Source: Marinobacter pelagius (GTDB lineage: Bacteria > Pseudomonadota > Gammaproteobacteria > Pseudomonadales > Oleiphilaceae). Taken from it: 64,000 nt of DNA. Location of the stretch: NCBI RefSeq assembly GCF_003315345.1, contig NZ_QNRO01000006.1, positions 140,779 to 204,778 on the forward strand, given 5' to 3'. This document shows, one piece after another, positions 1 through 10,219 of this stretch (its first letter is position 1; every line of letters begins with the position of its first letter). The notes under the pieces are model-generated. The model was not told the DNA's origin. It ran no database searches and was given only the letters and a program-made list of their open reading frames with translations. Position numbers and translations under genes: made by a program.

Positions 1-960
1 AGTCTGTCCAAGCGTCCCATGGGACGCGTTGCCGATCCGCTCCGGGCCATGGGTGCGGTGATCGACACCGCCGAGGGTGGCCGCCCGCCGCTGAAGATTC
101 GTGGTGGTCATAAACTGACCGGCATTCATTATGAAATGCCCGTGGCCAGTGCCCAGGTCAAGTCCTGCCTGTTACTGGCGGGCCTCTATGCCGAGGGCGT
201 TACCTCGGTGACCGAACCTGCGCCGACACGGGACCACACCGAGCGCATGCTGGAGGGCTTCGGCTATCACGTTTACCGTGACGGCGCGACCGCCAGTGTG
301 TCCGGCGGCGGCAAGCTGACTGCCTGCGCCATCGATGTGCCCGCGGATATTTCTTCCGCCGCCTTCTTCCTGGTGGCCGGGAGCATTGCCCCGGATTCCG
401 AACTGGTGCTGCGCCATGTCGGCATGAACCCGACCCGGGTCGGTGTCATCAATATCCTGCGCCAGATGGGCGCCGATATTGAAGTACTCGAGGAGCGGGA
501 AATCGGCGGCGAGCCGGTGGCCGACCTGCGTGTGCGCTCTGCCGAGCTCAAGGGCATCGACATCCCGGAAGAGCAGGTTCCCCTGGCCATCGACGAATTC
601 CCTGTGCTGTTCGTCGCCGCCACCTGCGCGCAGGGCCGTACTGTGCTCCGCGGCGCCGAGGAACTGCGGGTGAAGGAAAGTGACCGGATCCAGGTCATGG
701 CGGATGGCCTGGCAGCCTTGGGCGTGGAGACGACCGTTACCCCGGATGGCATCATCATCGATGGCGGCCAGGACATCGGCGGTGGAACCGTGAACAGCCA
801 CGGGGATCATCGGATCGCCATGTCGTTTGCGGTGGCATCGCTGAGGGCAACCGGCCCGATCGAGATCACAGACTGTGCCAACGTGGCCACCTCCTTCCCG
901 AGCTTTGTGGAGCTGGCGCAGCAGACCGGTATCCAGATCCGTACAGAAGGTGGTGAGTAA
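1..960 (+). CDS. aroA: 3-phosphoshikimate 1-carboxyvinyltransferase (EPSP synthase), 5' end cut by window edge
   Basis: This is the C-terminal 319 residues of EPSP synthase, which joins shikimate-3-phosphate and PEP in the aromatic amino acid pathway. The frame is open from base 1, so the start lies outside the window. Visible hallmarks are the [10 protein letters not shown] segment near the left edge, the family signature RVKESDRIQ (about 670-700), the IDEFP stretch with its active-site Asp, and GDHRIAMSF near the end. The stop TAA shares its last base with the ATG of cmk, which points to translational coupling. In several pseudomonad-like genomes aroA is fused to a prephenate dehydrogenase domain; the missing 5' part prevents checking that here. 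Confidence 0.96.
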   Translation, partial: SLSKRPMGRVADPLRAMGAVIDTAEGGRPPLKIRGGHKLTGIHYEMPVASAQVKSCLLLAGLYAEGVTSVTEPAPTRDHTERMLEGFGYHVYRDGATASVSGGGKLTACAIDVPADISSAAFFLVAGSIAPDSELVLRHVGMNPTRVGVINILRQMGADIEVLEEREIGGEPVADLRVRSAELKGIDIPEEQVPLAIDEFPVLFVAATCAQGRTVLRGAEELRVKESDRIQVMADGLAALGVETTVTPDGIIIDGGQDIGGGTVNSHGDHRIAMSFAVASLRATGPIEITDCANVATSFPSFVELAQQTGIQIRTEGGE

Positions 961-1640
961 TGGCAGACAGCAAGGCACCGGTCATCGCGGTGGATGGCCC
1001 CGGCGGTTCGGGCAAGGGCACCATCACCCAGATGCTGGCGCAGAAGCTGGGCTGGCATCTGCTGGACAGTGGCGCCCTGTATCGTCTGACCGCCCTGGCA
1101 GCCATGCGGCAGGGCGTTTCCTTTGATGATGAACAGGGACTGGTCAGGGTGGCGTCTTCGCTGAACGTGACCTTCGAGCCGACCCCGGCCGGTCAGCCCG
1201 CGAAAGTATTGCTGGCAGGCGAAGATGTCACCTCCGAGATCCGTACCGAAACCTGTGGCGATAACGCTTCGCGGGTGGCGGTCATGCAGCCCGTCCGGGA
1301 TGCGTTGTTGCAGCGGCAGCGGGACTTTCGCCAGGCGCCCGGTCTGGTTGCCGATGGCCGCGACATGGGCACAGTGGTGTTCCCGGATGCGCCGGTGAAA
1401 ATCTTCCTGACGGCCAGTGCCGAGGAACGGGCCCGGCGACGTTTTAACCAGTTGAAGGAAGCGGGTGTCGATGTTAATATTGATGCCCTTTTAGAGGAGA
1501 TACGGGTTCGTGACGAACGGGATATGAACCGTTCCGCAGCCCCTCTCAGGCCCGCGGATGATGCGCAAGTCATTGATTCTACGGGGTTGAGTATAGAAGA
1601 GGTGTTGGACAGGTGTATGGCCGCAGCAGGTCAGGCCTGA
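960..1640 (+). CDS. cmk: Cytidylate kinase
   Basis: A 226-residue (d)CMP kinase that phosphorylates CMP and dCMP to their diphosphates with ATP. The P-loop GPGGSGKGT lies at residues 13-21. The conserved [13 protein letters not shown] segment of the CMP-binding region is near residue 130, and the EERARRR lid arginines follow it. Length matches the family (about 225 residues). Its ATG overlaps the aroA stop by one base, and rpsA follows 130 bp downstream, the usual cmk-rpsA order of gammaproteobacteria. No terminator is visible between cmk and rpsA, so read-through is likely. Confidence 0.97.
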   Translation: MADSKAPVIAVDGPGGSGKGTITQMLAQKLGWHLLDSGALYRLTALAAMRQGVSFDDEQGLVRVASSLNVTFEPTPAGQPAKVLLAGEDVTSEIRTETCGDNASRVAVMQPVRDALLQRQRDFRQAPGLVADGRDMGTVVFPDAPVKIFLTASAEERARRRFNQLKEAGVDVNIDALLEEIRVRDERDMNRSAAPLRPADDAQVIDSTGLSIEEVLDRCMAAAGQA

Positions 1641-1770
1641 CTACACCTTTTTGTCGTTGAAATGCCGGAAACAGCGTTATTTGCCAGCCGCTGGCTGATT
1701 CCGGAAATCGTTAACAGACCGTGTTGCTGGCGGCACGGAGTACACTTGCGTTGATCACATAGGACACATA

Positions 1771-3462
1771 ATGAGCGAGAGCTTTGCGGATCTTTTTGAA
1801 GAAAGCCTGAAAGAAATTGACATGCAACCGGGTTCCATCGTCCAGGGAACCGTAGTTGACGTCGACAACGACTGGGTCACCGTTAACGCCGGACTGAAGT
1901 CCGAGGGCGTTATCCCCGCCTCCCAGTTCCTCAACGAAAAAGGCGAGTTGGAAGTAGCTGTCGGCGATGTTGTCGATGTGGCTCTCGATGCTGTTGAAGA
2001 TGGCTTCGGTGAAACCCGTCTTTCCCGCGAGAAGGCCAAGCGTGCCGAAGCGTGGAAAGTACTGGAGAAGTCCTTCGAGGCTGAAGAAGTTGTTAAAGGC
2101 GTGATCAATGGCAAGGTCAAGGGCGGTTTCACCGTCGACCTGTCTGGTATTCGTGCCTTCCTGCCGGGTTCCCTGGTAGACGTTCGTCCGGTTCGCGACA
2201 CTGCGCACCTGGAGAACAAAGAACTGGAATTCAAGGTTATCAAGCTGGACCAGAAGCGTAACAACGTGGTTGTTTCCCGCCGCGCCGTTCTGGAAGCTGA
2301 AAACAGCGAGCAGCGTGAAGCTCTGCTCGAGACCCTGACCGAGGGTATGGAAATCAAGGGTATCGTCAAGAACCTGACCGACTACGGCGCGTTCGTGGAT
2401 CTGGGTGGTGTTGACGGCCTGCTGCACATCACCGATATGGCCTGGAAGCGCATCAAGCATCCGAGCGAAATCGTGAACGTTGGTGACGAGATCAACGTCA
2501 AGGTGCTGAAGTTCGATCGCGAGCGCAACCGTGTTTCCCTGGGTCTGAAGCAGCTGGGCGAAGATCCCTGGGTCGACATCAAGGGTCGTTACCCGGAAGG
2601 CTCCAAGGTTACTGCACGCGTAACCAACCTGACCGACTACGGCTGCTTTGCCGAGCTGGAAGAGGGTGTTGAAGGTCTGGTACACGTGTCCGAAATGGAC
2701 TGGACCAACAAGAACATCCATCCGTCCAAGGTTGTTCAGGTCGGTGACGAAGTAGAAGTCATGATCCTGGATATCGACGAAGAGCGTCGTCGTATCTCCC
2801 TGGGTATCAAGCAGTGCGTATCCAACCCGTGGGAAGACTTCTCCAGCAAGTTCAACAAGGGCGACCGCATCTCCGGTAAGATCAAGTCCATCACTGACTT
2901 TGGTATCTTCATCGGTCTGGAAGGCGGCATCGACGGACTGGTTCACCTGTCCGACATCAGCTGGAACGAGACTGGCGAAGAAGCCGTTCGCGAATACAAG
3001 AAGGGCGACGAAGTCGAGACCGTTATCCTGTCTGTTGATCCGGAGCGTGAGCGTATCTCCCTGGGCATCAAGCAGCTGGAAAGCGATCCGTTCGCCGAGT
3101 TTGTGCAGCTGAACGACAAGGGCTCCATCGTCAAGGGTACTGTATCCGCTGTTGACGCCAAAGGCGCAACCGTTGCCCTGAACGACGAGGTTGAGGCGGT
3201 ACTGAAAGCCTCTGAAATCAGCCGTGACCGTGTTGAAGACGCACGCAACGCGCTGAAGGAAGGTGAAGAAGTCGAAGCGAAGATCATCAGCATCGACCGC
3301 AAGAACCGCGTCATTAACCTGTCCATCAAGTCCAAGGACGTTGAAGACGACAAGCAGGCGCTGGAAAGCGTCCGTAGCAAAGCCGCTGAATCTTCTGGTG
3401 CGACCACCATCGGTGATCTCATCAAGGAACAGATGCAGCAGCAGAACGCCAACAAGGAATAA
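1771..3462 (+). CDS. rpsA: 30S ribosomal protein S1
   Basis: S1 is the largest 30S protein. It binds mRNA leaders and helps unfold them for initiation. The 563-residue protein carries six S1-type OB-fold repeats, seen as recurring patterns such as [24 protein letters not shown] and the paired ..RISLGIKQ.. ends. E. coli S1 has 557 residues. The start ATG is preceded by only a weak purine stretch (AGGA at about 1762), in line with the poor Shine-Dalgarno known for rpsA leaders. Codon use is strongly biased, as expected for a highly expressed gene. A strong intrinsic terminator follows the stop. Confidence 0.98.
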   Translation: MSESFADLFEESLKEIDMQPGSIVQGTVVDVDNDWVTVNAGLKSEGVIPASQFLNEKGELEVAVGDVVDVALDAVEDGFGETRLSREKAKRAEAWKVLEKSFEAEEVVKGVINGKVKGGFTVDLSGIRAFLPGSLVDVRPVRDTAHLENKELEFKVIKLDQKRNNVVVSRRAVLEAENSEQREALLETLTEGMEIKGIVKNLTDYGAFVDLGGVDGLLHITDMAWKRIKHPSEIVNVGDEINVKVLKFDRERNRVSLGLKQLGEDPWVDIKGRYPEGSKVTARVTNLTDYGCFAELEEGVEGLVHVSEMDWTNKNIHPSKVVQVGDEVEVMILDIDEERRRISLGIKQCVSNPWEDFSSKFNKGDRISGKIKSITDFGIFIGLEGGIDGLVHLSDISWNETGEEAVREYKKGDEVETVILSVDPERERISLGIKQLESDPFAEFVQLNDKGSIVKGTVSAVDAKGATVALNDEVEAVLKASEISRDRVEDARNALKEGEEVEAKIISIDRKNRVINLSIKSKDVEDDKQALESVRSKAAESSGATTIGDLIKEQMQQQNANKE

Positions 3463-3478
3463 GTTTCCTTCTGGTGTG

Positions 3479-3510
3479 AAAAAAACGGGCTCTAAGAGCC
3501 CGTTTTTTTT
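3479..3510 (+). terminator. Rho-independent terminator of rpsA
   Basis: A 7-bp GC-rich stem (3486-3492 with 3496-3502) has a 3-base TAA loop, is preceded by a run of A and followed by a run of eight T. It lies 16 bases after the rpsA stop. The A-run upstream lets it work in both directions, but only rpsA reads into it. Confidence 0.93.
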
Positions 3511-3592
3511 GTGTTTTTTTCTGGTTTGACTAAACTAGGACAAGAAATCACGGTAATAGACTACCGAATAATAAATAAGAGGGAAGCGCCTC

Positions 3593-3889
3593 ATGACGAA
3601 GTCCGAACTGGTCGAACTGATTGCTTCCAAGCAGACCCAGTTGTCTGTGAAGGATGTTGAACTTGCAGTGAAAACCATCATAGAGCATATGTCCCAGTCG
3701 CTCGCGGATGGTCAGAGAATCGAAATTCGGGGATTTGGCAGCTTTTCCCTCCATCACCGGGCGGCCCGTGTCGGGCGTAACCCCAAGACCGGTGAGGCAG
3801 TGAACTTGCCGGCAAAGTATGTGCCCCATTTCAAACCCGGGAAGGAACTCCGGGAGCAGGTCAATGACAGCCTGAAAAAAGGTTTCTAG
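3593..3889 (+). CDS. ihfB: Integration host factor subunit beta
   Basis: A 98-residue HU/IHF-family DNA-bending protein that pairs with IHF-alpha. The N-terminal helices begin [11 protein letters not shown]. The beta-arm region has the [11 protein letters not shown] motif, and the GRNPKTGE turn contains the proline that intercalates into DNA. Length and residues match IhfB rather than HU or IhfA. It has its own leader after the rpsA terminator and a purine-rich ribosome site about 10 bases before the ATG. The rpsA-ihfB order is the standard one in gammaproteobacteria. Confidence 0.97.
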   Translation: MTKSELVELIASKQTQLSVKDVELAVKTIIEHMSQSLADGQRIEIRGFGSFSLHHRAARVGRNPKTGEAVNLPAKYVPHFKPGKELREQVNDSLKKGF

Positions 3890-3946
3890 GGTCTCGCAGA
3901 GAACATGAAGATTCGGGCCTGTTGAGCCCTACGGAGTGCTTACGCT

Positions 3947-4249
3947 ATGGCAGGATTGCAGAAAATCCTCATTATTCTGTTGGTACTGGTCCTGATTTTA
4001 TTGGCACTCGTATTCTCGCTGAATAACCAGATGGCGGTCTCCCTTAATTTTCTGCTGTTCGAGACCCAACCCCACGGCGTGGCCGTCTGGATTATTATGG
4101 CGTTCGTCATTGGCGCGTTGTTTGGCGTTCTGATGACCATGCTGGCGACCGTTCGGACATCCGTATCGCGGCGAACCCTCAAAAAACGACTCGATCGTGC
4201 CGAGCAGGCATTGGAGAAATCCAGGGCTGAGAACGACCGGACTCTTTAA
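3947..4249 (+). CDS. lapA: Lipopolysaccharide assembly protein LapA (DUF1049)
   Basis: A 100-residue inner membrane protein with two hydrophobic segments. The first spans about residues 6-27 (LIILLVLVLILLALVFSL) and the second about residues 45-67 (VWIIMAFVIGALFGVLMTML), followed by a basic cytoplasmic tail rich in K, R and E that may form a short coiled coil. LapA works with LapB to control LpxC stability and so LPS synthesis. The stop overlaps the lapB ATG by one base, so the two are surely co-translated. Confidence 0.9.
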   Translation: MAGLQKILIILLVLVLILLALVFSLNNQMAVSLNFLLFETQPHGVAVWIIMAFVIGALFGVLMTMLATVRTSVSRRTLKKRLDRAEQALEKSRAENDRTL

Positions 4250-5418
4250 TGGATATAGTGCTTCAGTGGCTGCTGCTGACCGCGGCAGTCGCGGCCGGCT
4301 GGATGGCTGGCCGGCTTGGCAGTAACAACCGTAGTTCGAAAAGCGCCATCTCTGACGAAGACTCGGTCCGCGATCGCCTTCAATTCCTGTTTACCAACTA
4401 CTCCGACCAGGCGGTCGAAAATTTCGTCCAGTCTCTCGCCGTCAACAAGGACACCGTCAGCCTGCACCTTTCCATTGGCAGTCACTTCCGGAACAAGGGC
4501 GAGACCGACCGCGCCATCCTGATTCACCAGAACCTCCTTGCCCGCCCCGAGTTGCCCGGCCGTTTTTCGCCGCAGGTGACGATGGAGCTTGCCCTGGACT
4601 ATCTCAATGCCGGCTTGTTGGACCGCGCCGAAGCGCTGCTGCACCAGATCATGGGTGACCGGGAATACGGTCGCGACGCAGCGCTCCAGCTGATCGAGCT
4701 GTACCAGCAAGAACGCGAGTGGGGCAAGGCGGCCGACGTGGCCCGCACTCTCGCCAAGGGCGATTCCGATGTGGCGCTGTTCAAGACCCTGGCCTACATC
4801 ACCTGCGAGCTCGCCGAGCAGGCACTGAAACACGACGACAGGTGGACGGCCCAGAAGTTGACCAAGGAGGCCCTGGAATACGACCGCTCCTGCGTCCGTG
4901 CCACGCTGATCCTGATGAGCCTTCTCATTCGGCAGGGCAGCTTCAGGGAAGCGGGTAAGGAAAGCCTCAAGGTATTCGACCAGAACCCGGAGTTCGGGCC
5001 GGAAGCGATCGACCGCCTGATGAAACTCGAGCGCGAGCATGGCGACGTAGGCCGTCTGGTAAAGAAGCTCCGCAAACTCTACGAGAAATATCCCAGCACG
5101 AGTTTGCTGCTGGCTCTGGTAGAATCCGTCGAACGCTCTTCCGGGCGGCCGGCGGCGATTGATCTGCTGCGCCAGGAACTGGAAAGCCGCCCATCTGTGC
5201 GCGGACTGCTCCGGCTGGTGGAAATGGCGGGTTACGAGAAAGGCATGACCACGGATGAAGGCCGCCTGGTCAGCCGCATCGGTCATCTGCTCCTGTCCAA
5301 CCGCCCGGTCTACCGCTGCGTCAGCTGCGGCTTCTCCGGTCGGCAGCTACACTGGCTTTGCCCGAGCTGCAAGCAATGGGAAACCATCCGCCCGATCCAG
5401 GGCGTGGAAGCCGAATAA
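4249..5418 (+). CDS. lapB: Lipopolysaccharide assembly protein LapB (YciM), TPR and rubredoxin-type metal site
   Basis: A 389-residue membrane-anchored TPR protein that in E. coli recruits LpxC to FtsH for degradation. The N-terminus has one membrane anchor (about residues 3-21). The middle is helical tetratricopeptide repeats. The C-terminus carries a rubredoxin-like metal knuckle with cysteines at 357, 360, 371 and 374 (CVSC..CPSC), which is diagnostic of LapB. It starts on the last base of lapA, and pyrF follows 31 bases downstream, as in E. coli. Confidence 0.95.
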   Translation: MDIVLQWLLLTAAVAAGWMAGRLGSNNRSSKSAISDEDSVRDRLQFLFTNYSDQAVENFVQSLAVNKDTVSLHLSIGSHFRNKGETDRAILIHQNLLARPELPGRFSPQVTMELALDYLNAGLLDRAEALLHQIMGDREYGRDAALQLIELYQQEREWGKAADVARTLAKGDSDVALFKTLAYITCELAEQALKHDDRWTAQKLTKEALEYDRSCVRATLILMSLLIRQGSFREAGKESLKVFDQNPEFGPEAIDRLMKLEREHGDVGRLVKKLRKLYEKYPSTSLLLALVESVERSSGRPAAIDLLRQELESRPSVRGLLRLVEMAGYEKGMTTDEGRLVSRIGHLLLSNRPVYRCVSCGFSGRQLHWLCPSCKQWETIRPIQGVEAE

Positions 5419-5449
5419 ACCCGTCACGATTTATCCCAGGAACCGAACC

Positions 5450-6160
5450 GTGCAAAACCCCTCTGACCCCAAAATCATCGTCGCCCTCGACTTCCCCTCC
5501 CAGGACCCGGCACTGGCCCTGGTCGACCAGCTGGACCCGGCCAAATGTCGCCTGAAAGTCGGCAAGGAACTGTTCACCCGCTCTGGTCCGCAGCTGGTAC
5601 AGGCGCTGCAGGGCAGGGGCTTCGACGTGTTCCTGGACCTGAAATTCCACGACATCCCGAACACCACCTCCGCTGCCGTTGCCGCTGCGGCCGATCTCGG
5701 TGTCTGGATGGTAAATGTCCACGCCTCCGGCGGTGAAAAGATGATGGTCGCCTGCCGCGAACGTCTCGAATCTTTCGGCGCCGACAAGCCCCTGCTGATC
5801 GCAGTCACGGTCCTCACCAGCATGGGACCGGAAGACCTGGCCGGCATCGGTATCACCGACTCCCCGGAAGTTCAGGTATCACGCCTCGCCACCCTGACCA
5901 GAAACTGCGGCCTCGACGGCGTCGTCTGCTCCGCGCAGGAAGCGCCGAAGCTAAAAGCCGAGCAGGGCGCCGACTTCAAACTGATCACCCCGGGGATCCG
6001 GCCGCTGACCGCCGACAAAGGCGACCAACAACGCATCATGACTCCCACGGATGCCCTCAAAGCCGGTTCCGATTACCTCGTGATTGGCCGTCCGATTACT
6101 CAGGCGCCTGATCCATTGGCTGCCTTGGAGGCTATTCATGTGGAGGTGATTGGCCTCTAA
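5450..6160 (+). CDS. pyrF: Orotidine 5'-phosphate decarboxylase
   Basis: A 236-residue TIM-barrel enzyme that converts OMP to UMP, the last step of pyrimidine synthesis. The catalytic D-x-K-x-x-D array is seen in [12 protein letters not shown], with ITPGIRP and YLVIGRPIT forming the phosphate-binding loops. The frame is open far upstream, but the start chosen is GTG at 5450. It lies nine bases after AGGA and just beyond the lapB stop, and translation from it gives [15 protein letters not shown], the normal family N-terminus. It belongs to the lapA-lapB-pyrF unit. Confidence 0.95.
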   Translation: MQNPSDPKIIVALDFPSQDPALALVDQLDPAKCRLKVGKELFTRSGPQLVQALQGRGFDVFLDLKFHDIPNTTSAAVAAAADLGVWMVNVHASGGEKMMVACRERLESFGADKPLLIAVTVLTSMGPEDLAGIGITDSPEVQVSRLATLTRNCGLDGVVCSAQEAPKLKAEQGADFKLITPGIRPLTADKGDQQRIMTPTDALKAGSDYLVIGRPITQAPDPLAALEAIHVEVIGL

Positions 6161-6209
6161 TTTGTTTTCTGTCCTTTGATCCTGCCCCAGCCTGCTGTCT
6201 TGGCGGGCT

Positions 6210-6317
6210 GGTGGTGTGGGGTCGCCCTCCCAAAAACCGCTACGAGCACGTCCATGTGCGCTTGTTTCAGGCCATCCCTGGCCTTCAACATTTTTGGGAG
6301 GGCGGCCCCACACCACC
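6210..6317. repeat. Structured repeat element, copy 1 (long inverted-repeat arms, conserved core)
   Basis: The arms at 6210-6236 and 6291-6317 are complementary over 27 bases with one mismatch. They enclose a core that, read on the minus strand, contains GCGCACATGGACGTGCTCG, a segment shared with copy 2 and recognisable in copy 3. A small internal hairpin (GGCC..GGCC) is also present. It sits about 50 bp after pyrF, in the gap before tRNA-Asn. There is no open frame of interest inside; short translations across it are artefacts of the repeat. Confidence 0.85.
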
Positions 6318-6426
6318 GGTCTAGGCATTCGGGGGTATCGCAACTGATCTGAAAGAGAATTTTGGGGAGGGTTGATGGGAGATTCTCTCCGCGCTCCAGC
6401 GAAGTCGTATATCTCCTGGATTCAGA

Positions 6427-6533
6427 GGGGCGATGGGTACCTGCTCCCAAAAATGTGCGGAGCCATGGATGGCGGAGCCAAGCGCACATGGACGTGCTCG
6501 TAGCGGTTTTTGGGAGCAGGTACCCATTGCCCC
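6427..6533. repeat. Structured repeat element, copy 2
   Basis: The arms at 6427-6453 and 6507-6533 are complementary over 27 bases with one mismatch. The core contains GAGCCATGGATGGCGGAGCC and then GCGCACATGGACGTGCTCG. The core is inverted relative to copy 1, 110 bp away. The arm sequence is unrelated to that of copy 1 apart from the innermost CTCCCAAAAA. The core can fold into two short hairpins, giving a three-way-junction shape. Confidence 0.85.
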
Positions 6534-6597
6534 TTGCACCAGAACTGGAAGGCTAGGGCAGGAATCAGTCGAACGAACAAAGCAACGAAAAACCAAC

Positions 6598-6636
6598 ACA
6601 AAAAAGCCCGCTAACTCAGAGAATTAGCGGGCTTTC
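6598..6636 (-). terminator. Rho-independent terminator of tRNA-Asn (first copy)
   Basis: Read on the minus strand, this is an 11-base stem (AAGCCCGCTAA with TTAGCGGGCTT) followed by a run of T. It starts eight bases beyond the tRNA 3' end. Confidence 0.88.
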
Positions 6637-6643
6637 GGAATAT

Positions 6644-6719
6644 TGGCTCCCCGAGCTGGGCTCGAACCAGCGACAAACGGATTAACAGTCCGTTGCTCTA
6701 CCAACTGAGCTATCGGGGA
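6644..6719 (-). tRNA. tRNA-Asn(GTT)
   Basis: A 76-base tRNA with encoded CCA. On the minus strand it begins TCCCCGATAGCTCAG, has the anticodon loop CTGTTAA (anticodon GTT), the T-loop GGTTCGAGCC and a closing acceptor strand. It is identical to the copy at 21335-21410. Confidence 0.97.
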
Positions 6720-6743
6720 ACGTCGTCATGTGACGAGGCGCGT

Positions 6744-6772
6744 ATATTAAGGTGGCTATACCGCCTCGTCAA
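6744..6772 (-). promoter_or_regulatory. Sigma-70 promoter of tRNA-Asn (first copy)
   Basis: On the minus strand there is TTGACG at 6767-6772, a 17-base spacer, and TAATAT at 6744-6749, followed by a GC-rich discriminator typical of stable RNA promoters. The same hexamers and spacing precede the second tRNA-Asn copy. Confidence 0.85.
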
Positions 6773-6789
6773 CCCCTGACAAAAACTTT

Positions 6790-7974
6790 TTAGCCAAGCG
6801 CCTTCTGCAAACGCTCAACCGCCTTCTGCAGGTTCTCCATGCTGGTCGCGAAGCTCAAACGCATGTGGCCCGGGGCACCGAAAGCGGAGCCCGGCACGAT
6901 CGCCACGCCGGCGTCGGTCAGCAGCTTCTCGGCGAACTCCACATCGGTGCTGACGCTGTCATCCGCATCAATGGCGCCCTGGAAGCTCGGGAACACATAA
7001 AAGGTGCCGTCGCCAGTCAGGCACTCAACACCCGGCAGCTTGTTCAGGGCATCTACCAGCCAGTCGTGGCGTTCCTTGAACGCTTTGACCATCTCGCCCA
7101 CGCACGCCTGGTCACCGTCCAGGGCGGCGGTTGCTGCAGCCTGGGAGATGGAGCAGGGGTTGGATGTGCTCTGGGACTGGATCTTCTTCATCGCGCCGAT
7201 GATCTTCGCCGGGCCCGCAGCATAGCCGATACGCCAGCCGGTCATGGAATAGGCCTTGGAAACACCGTTCAGTACGAAGGTGCGCTCGTACAGTTCCGGA
7301 CAGGCGTTCACGATGTTGCAGAACGGCTTGCCGGTCCACAGGATCGGCTCGTACATGTCGTCGGTGGCGATCATGATGTTCGGGTGCTTCTTCAGCACCT
7401 CACCAATCGCCTTCAGCTCTTCCATGGAGTAGGCCATGCCACTCGGGTTGGACGGGCTGTTGATCACGAACAGGCGGGTACGCTCGGTGATGGCGTTCTC
7501 CAGCTGCTCCGGAGTGATCTTGAAGCGGGTGTCGGCGCTGGTCTCGATGATGACCGGCTTGCCTTCGGCGACCAGTACCATGTCCGGGTAGGAAACCCAG
7601 TAAGGGGCCGGGATGATGGCCTCGTCGCCTTCGTTCAGTGTGGCAAGTGCCAGGTTGAAAAAGCTCTGTTTGCCACCACTGCTTACCAGTATCTGGTTGG
7701 CTTCGTATTCCAGGCCGTTGTCCCGTTTGAACTTCGCAATAATCGCTTTTTTCAAGGCCGGCGTACCATCCACGGCGGTGTATTTGGTCTGGCCGTTATT
7801 GATGGCTTCAATGGCTGCCTGTTTGATGTGCTCGGGGGTGTCGAAGTCCGGCTCGCCTGCACCCAGGCCAATGATGTCCTGGCCGGCTGCGCGGAGTTCC
7901 GCGGCCTTGTTGGTGACTGCGAGGGTGGGAGAGGGCTTGATAGCCTGTACTCGGCTGGAAAGTTGAAGGTCCAA
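6790..7974 (-). CDS. Pyridoxal phosphate-dependent aminotransferase (aspartate aminotransferase type)
   Basis: A 394-residue class I/II aminotransferase, fold type I, of the aspartate aminotransferase group found in Thermus and Rhizobium. It is predicted to exchange amino groups between aspartate and 2-oxoglutarate. The GAGEPDFDTPEHI substrate loop is at 38-50, the NPSG turn at 175-179, and the Schiff-base lysine is Lys240 in GVSKAYSMTGWRIGY. An arginine near the C-terminus (GAPGHMRLSFA) binds the substrate carboxylate. It ends just before the tRNA promoter and is divergent from uvrB. Prephenate or alanine as an alternative substrate cannot be excluded from sequence alone. Confidence 0.93.
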   Translation of the reverse strand: MDLQLSSRVQAIKPSPTLAVTNKAAELRAAGQDIIGLGAGEPDFDTPEHIKQAAIEAINNGQTKYTAVDGTPALKKAIIAKFKRDNGLEYEANQILVSSGGKQSFFNLALATLNEGDEAIIPAPYWVSYPDMVLVAEGKPVIIETSADTRFKITPEQLENAITERTRLFVINSPSNPSGMAYSMEELKAIGEVLKKHPNIMIATDDMYEPILWTGKPFCNIVNACPELYERTFVLNGVSKAYSMTGWRIGYAAGPAKIIGAMKKIQSQSTSNPCSISQAAATAALDGDQACVGEMVKAFKERHDWLVDALNKLPGVECLTGDGTFYVFPSFQGAIDADDSVSTDVEFAEKLLTDAGVAIVPGSAFGAPGHMRLSFATSMENLQKAVERLQKALG

Positions 7975-8158
7975 ACTTGAGCTCCTTAAAGCTGCGTCCT
8001 ATTGGGCTGCGATCGGCCGGGGGAGCCATTGCTGGCTGATTTTCGCCCAGCCGTCGATCGCACTGATGGTATCATGAAGCCAGCGTAACGCTAAATTTCT
8101 CGATGGTATAAGTCCGCCACAGCGGGCACCGCGCAAATCCGGAGGTTATCCGCCAGTT

Positions 8159-10219
8159 ATGGCAAAGCAAGAAACCAGTACTGCACAGAGCGGGGTGTTC
8201 CGAGTCGATTCCCCCTACCAGCCGGCCGGTGATCAGCCCAAGGCGATCGAGGGCCTGGTGGATGGTATCCAGTCCGGCCTGGCGCACCAGACGCTGCTCG
8301 GGGTGACCGGCTCGGGGAAAACCTTCACCGTCGCCAATGTGATCGAGCACGTGCAGCGGCCCACCATCATCATGGCCCATAACAAGACTCTGGCGGCTCA
8401 GCTGTATGGCGAGTTCCGCGAGTTCTTTCCGGACAACGCGGTGGAGTACTTCGTCTCCTACTACGACTATTACCAGCCGGAAGCCTACGTGCCGTCCTCG
8501 GACACCTTCATCGAGAAAGACGCCTCCATCAACGAGCACATCGAGCAGATGCGGCTGTCCGCCACCAAGGCGCTGCTGGAGCGGCCGGATGCGATCATCG
8601 TGGCCACGGTGTCGTCCATCTACGGTCTGGGTGACCCCCAGTCCTACCTGAAGATGATGCTGCACCTGGACCGGGGCGATCAGATCGACCAGCGCTTCAT
8701 CCTGCGTCGTCTGGCCGAGCTTCAGTACACCCGCAATGACGTGGAATTCCACCGGGCCAATTACCGGGTCCGGGGCGATGTCATCGATGTGTTCCCGGCG
8801 GAATCGGAGAAGGAGGCCATCCGGATCGAGCTGTTCGATGACGAGGTGGAGAATCTCAGCTATTTCGATCCGCTCACCGGCGAGGTCCTGCGTCGGGTGC
8901 CCCGGGTGACCATCTACCCGAAATCCCACTACGTCACTCCGCGGCAGACAGTGCTGGATGCGGTGGAGCACATCAAGGTGGAGCTGGATGAACGCCTGCA
9001 GCAGTTGCGGGACAACAATCGGCTGGTGGAAGCCCAGCGCCTGGAGGAGCGTACCCGGTACGACATCGAGATGATGCTCGAGCTCGGTTACTGCAACGGC
9101 ATCGAGAACTACTCCCGGTACCTGTCCGGGCGTCGGCCGGGGGAGGCGCCGCCAACCCTGTTCGATTACCTGCCGCCCAACGCTTTGCTGGTGGTGGACG
9201 AGTCCCACGTGACCATTCCCCAGATCGGTGCCATGTACAAGGGTGACCGGTCGCGCAAGGAAACCCTGGTGGAATACGGGTTCCGGCTGCCCTCGGCGCT
9301 GGATAACCGGCCGATGCGCTTCGAGGAATGGGAACGTATTGCGCCGCAGATGATTTTTGTCTCGGCGACGCCGGGGAATTATGAGGCCGAACATGCCGGC
9401 CAGGTGGTTGAGCAGGTGGTCCGTCCCACCGGCCTGCTGGATCCGGAAATCGAGGTTCGGCCGGCCTCCACCCAGGTGGATGACCTGCTGTCAGAAATTC
9501 ACGCTCGGGTGAAGGTACAGGAGCGGGTTCTGGTGACCACCCTGACCAAGCGCATGGCGGAAGACCTGACCGATTTCCTGATGGAACACGACATCAAGGT
9601 CCGGTACCTGCACTCGGATATCGACACTGTGGAGCGGGTTGAGATCATCCGGGATCTGCGCCGGGGCGAGTTTGATGTGCTGGTGGGGATAAACCTGTTG
9701 CGGGAAGGTCTGGATATGCCGGAAGTCTCCCTGGTGGCGATTCTGGATGCCGACAAGGAAGGCTTCCTGCGCAGTGAACGGTCCCTGATCCAGACCATCG
9801 GTAGGGCCGCTCGTAACGTGCACGGCAAGGCGATCCTCTACGGCGATAGGATCACCGGCTCCATGCAGCGGGCGATCGATGAGACCGAGCGGCGCCGGGA
9901 GAAGCAGACCGCTTTCAACGAAGAGCATGGCATCACGCCGACCGGCCTGAACAAGAAGATCGCCGACATCATGGAAGGTGCGGCCGGTGGTGGCGGCCGT
10001 GGCCGTCGCACGGCCGAGCGTCCGGGTCAGAAGGCGGCCGAGGAGGCCGAACAGTATCGGGCGAAGGCCGGCAACCGGTCGCCGGAGGAAGTACTCAAGG
10101 AAGTGGCGCGCCTGGAGGACGAGATGTACAAGGCGGCCTCGGACCTGGATTTCGAGACCGCCGCACGCCTGCGGGACGAGATTTCCGAACTCAAGGAGGC
10201 GGCCCTGCGGACCGGCTGA
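8159..10219 (+). CDS. uvrB: Excinuclease ABC subunit B
   Basis: The 686-residue damage-verification helicase of nucleotide excision repair, which works with UvrA and UvrC. The Walker A motif GVTGSGKT is at 48-55, the beta-hairpin [10 protein letters not shown] near 100, the DESH Walker B (VVDESHVT) near 345, the helicase C domain after it, and the UvrC-binding UVR domain in the last 40 residues. Length fits the family (E. coli 673). The stop is directly followed by the stop of the convergent GNAT/C39 gene. No CTG-N10-CAG LexA box was found in the 184-bp gap upstream. Confidence 0.98.
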   Translation: MAKQETSTAQSGVFRVDSPYQPAGDQPKAIEGLVDGIQSGLAHQTLLGVTGSGKTFTVANVIEHVQRPTIIMAHNKTLAAQLYGEFREFFPDNAVEYFVSYYDYYQPEAYVPSSDTFIEKDASINEHIEQMRLSATKALLERPDAIIVATVSSIYGLGDPQSYLKMMLHLDRGDQIDQRFILRRLAELQYTRNDVEFHRANYRVRGDVIDVFPAESEKEAIRIELFDDEVENLSYFDPLTGEVLRRVPRVTIYPKSHYVTPRQTVLDAVEHIKVELDERLQQLRDNNRLVEAQRLEERTRYDIEMMLELGYCNGIENYSRYLSGRRPGEAPPTLFDYLPPNALLVVDESHVTIPQIGAMYKGDRSRKETLVEYGFRLPSALDNRPMRFEEWERIAPQMIFVSATPGNYEAEHAGQVVEQVVRPTGLLDPEIEVRPASTQVDDLLSEIHARVKVQERVLVTTLTKRMAEDLTDFLMEHDIKVRYLHSDIDTVERVEIIRDLRRGEFDVLVGINLLREGLDMPEVSLVAILDADKEGFLRSERSLIQTIGRAARNVHGKAILYGDRITGSMQRAIDETERRREKQTAFNEEHGITPTGLNKKIADIMEGAAGGGGRGRRTAERPGQKAAEEAEQYRAKAGNRSPEEVLKEVARLEDEMYKAASDLDFETAARLRDEISELKEAALRTG

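Noticed and set aside
1711..2946. 411-codon open frame on the minus strand inside rpsA
   Set aside because: It is antisense to a highly conserved, strongly biased gene. Biased codon use in rpsA leaves the complement open. No ribosome site or family pattern supports it.
4246..5286. 346-codon minus-strand frame inside lapB
   Set aside because: Antisense to lapB, which shows TPR and rubredoxin motifs; the antisense product has no family features.
6427..6627. Short plus-strand ORFs over the repeat element
   Set aside because: They translate the repeat element itself. The same peptide pieces appear wherever the repeat occurs, so they are artefacts.
7975..8158. Possible LexA (SOS) box in front of uvrB
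   Set aside because: Every CTG in the gap was checked for a CAG ten bases on; none was found.
8072..9394. 440-codon minus-strand frame inside uvrB
   Set aside because: Shadow of uvrB. The UvrB frame has all helicase motifs and a proper start, the antisense none.
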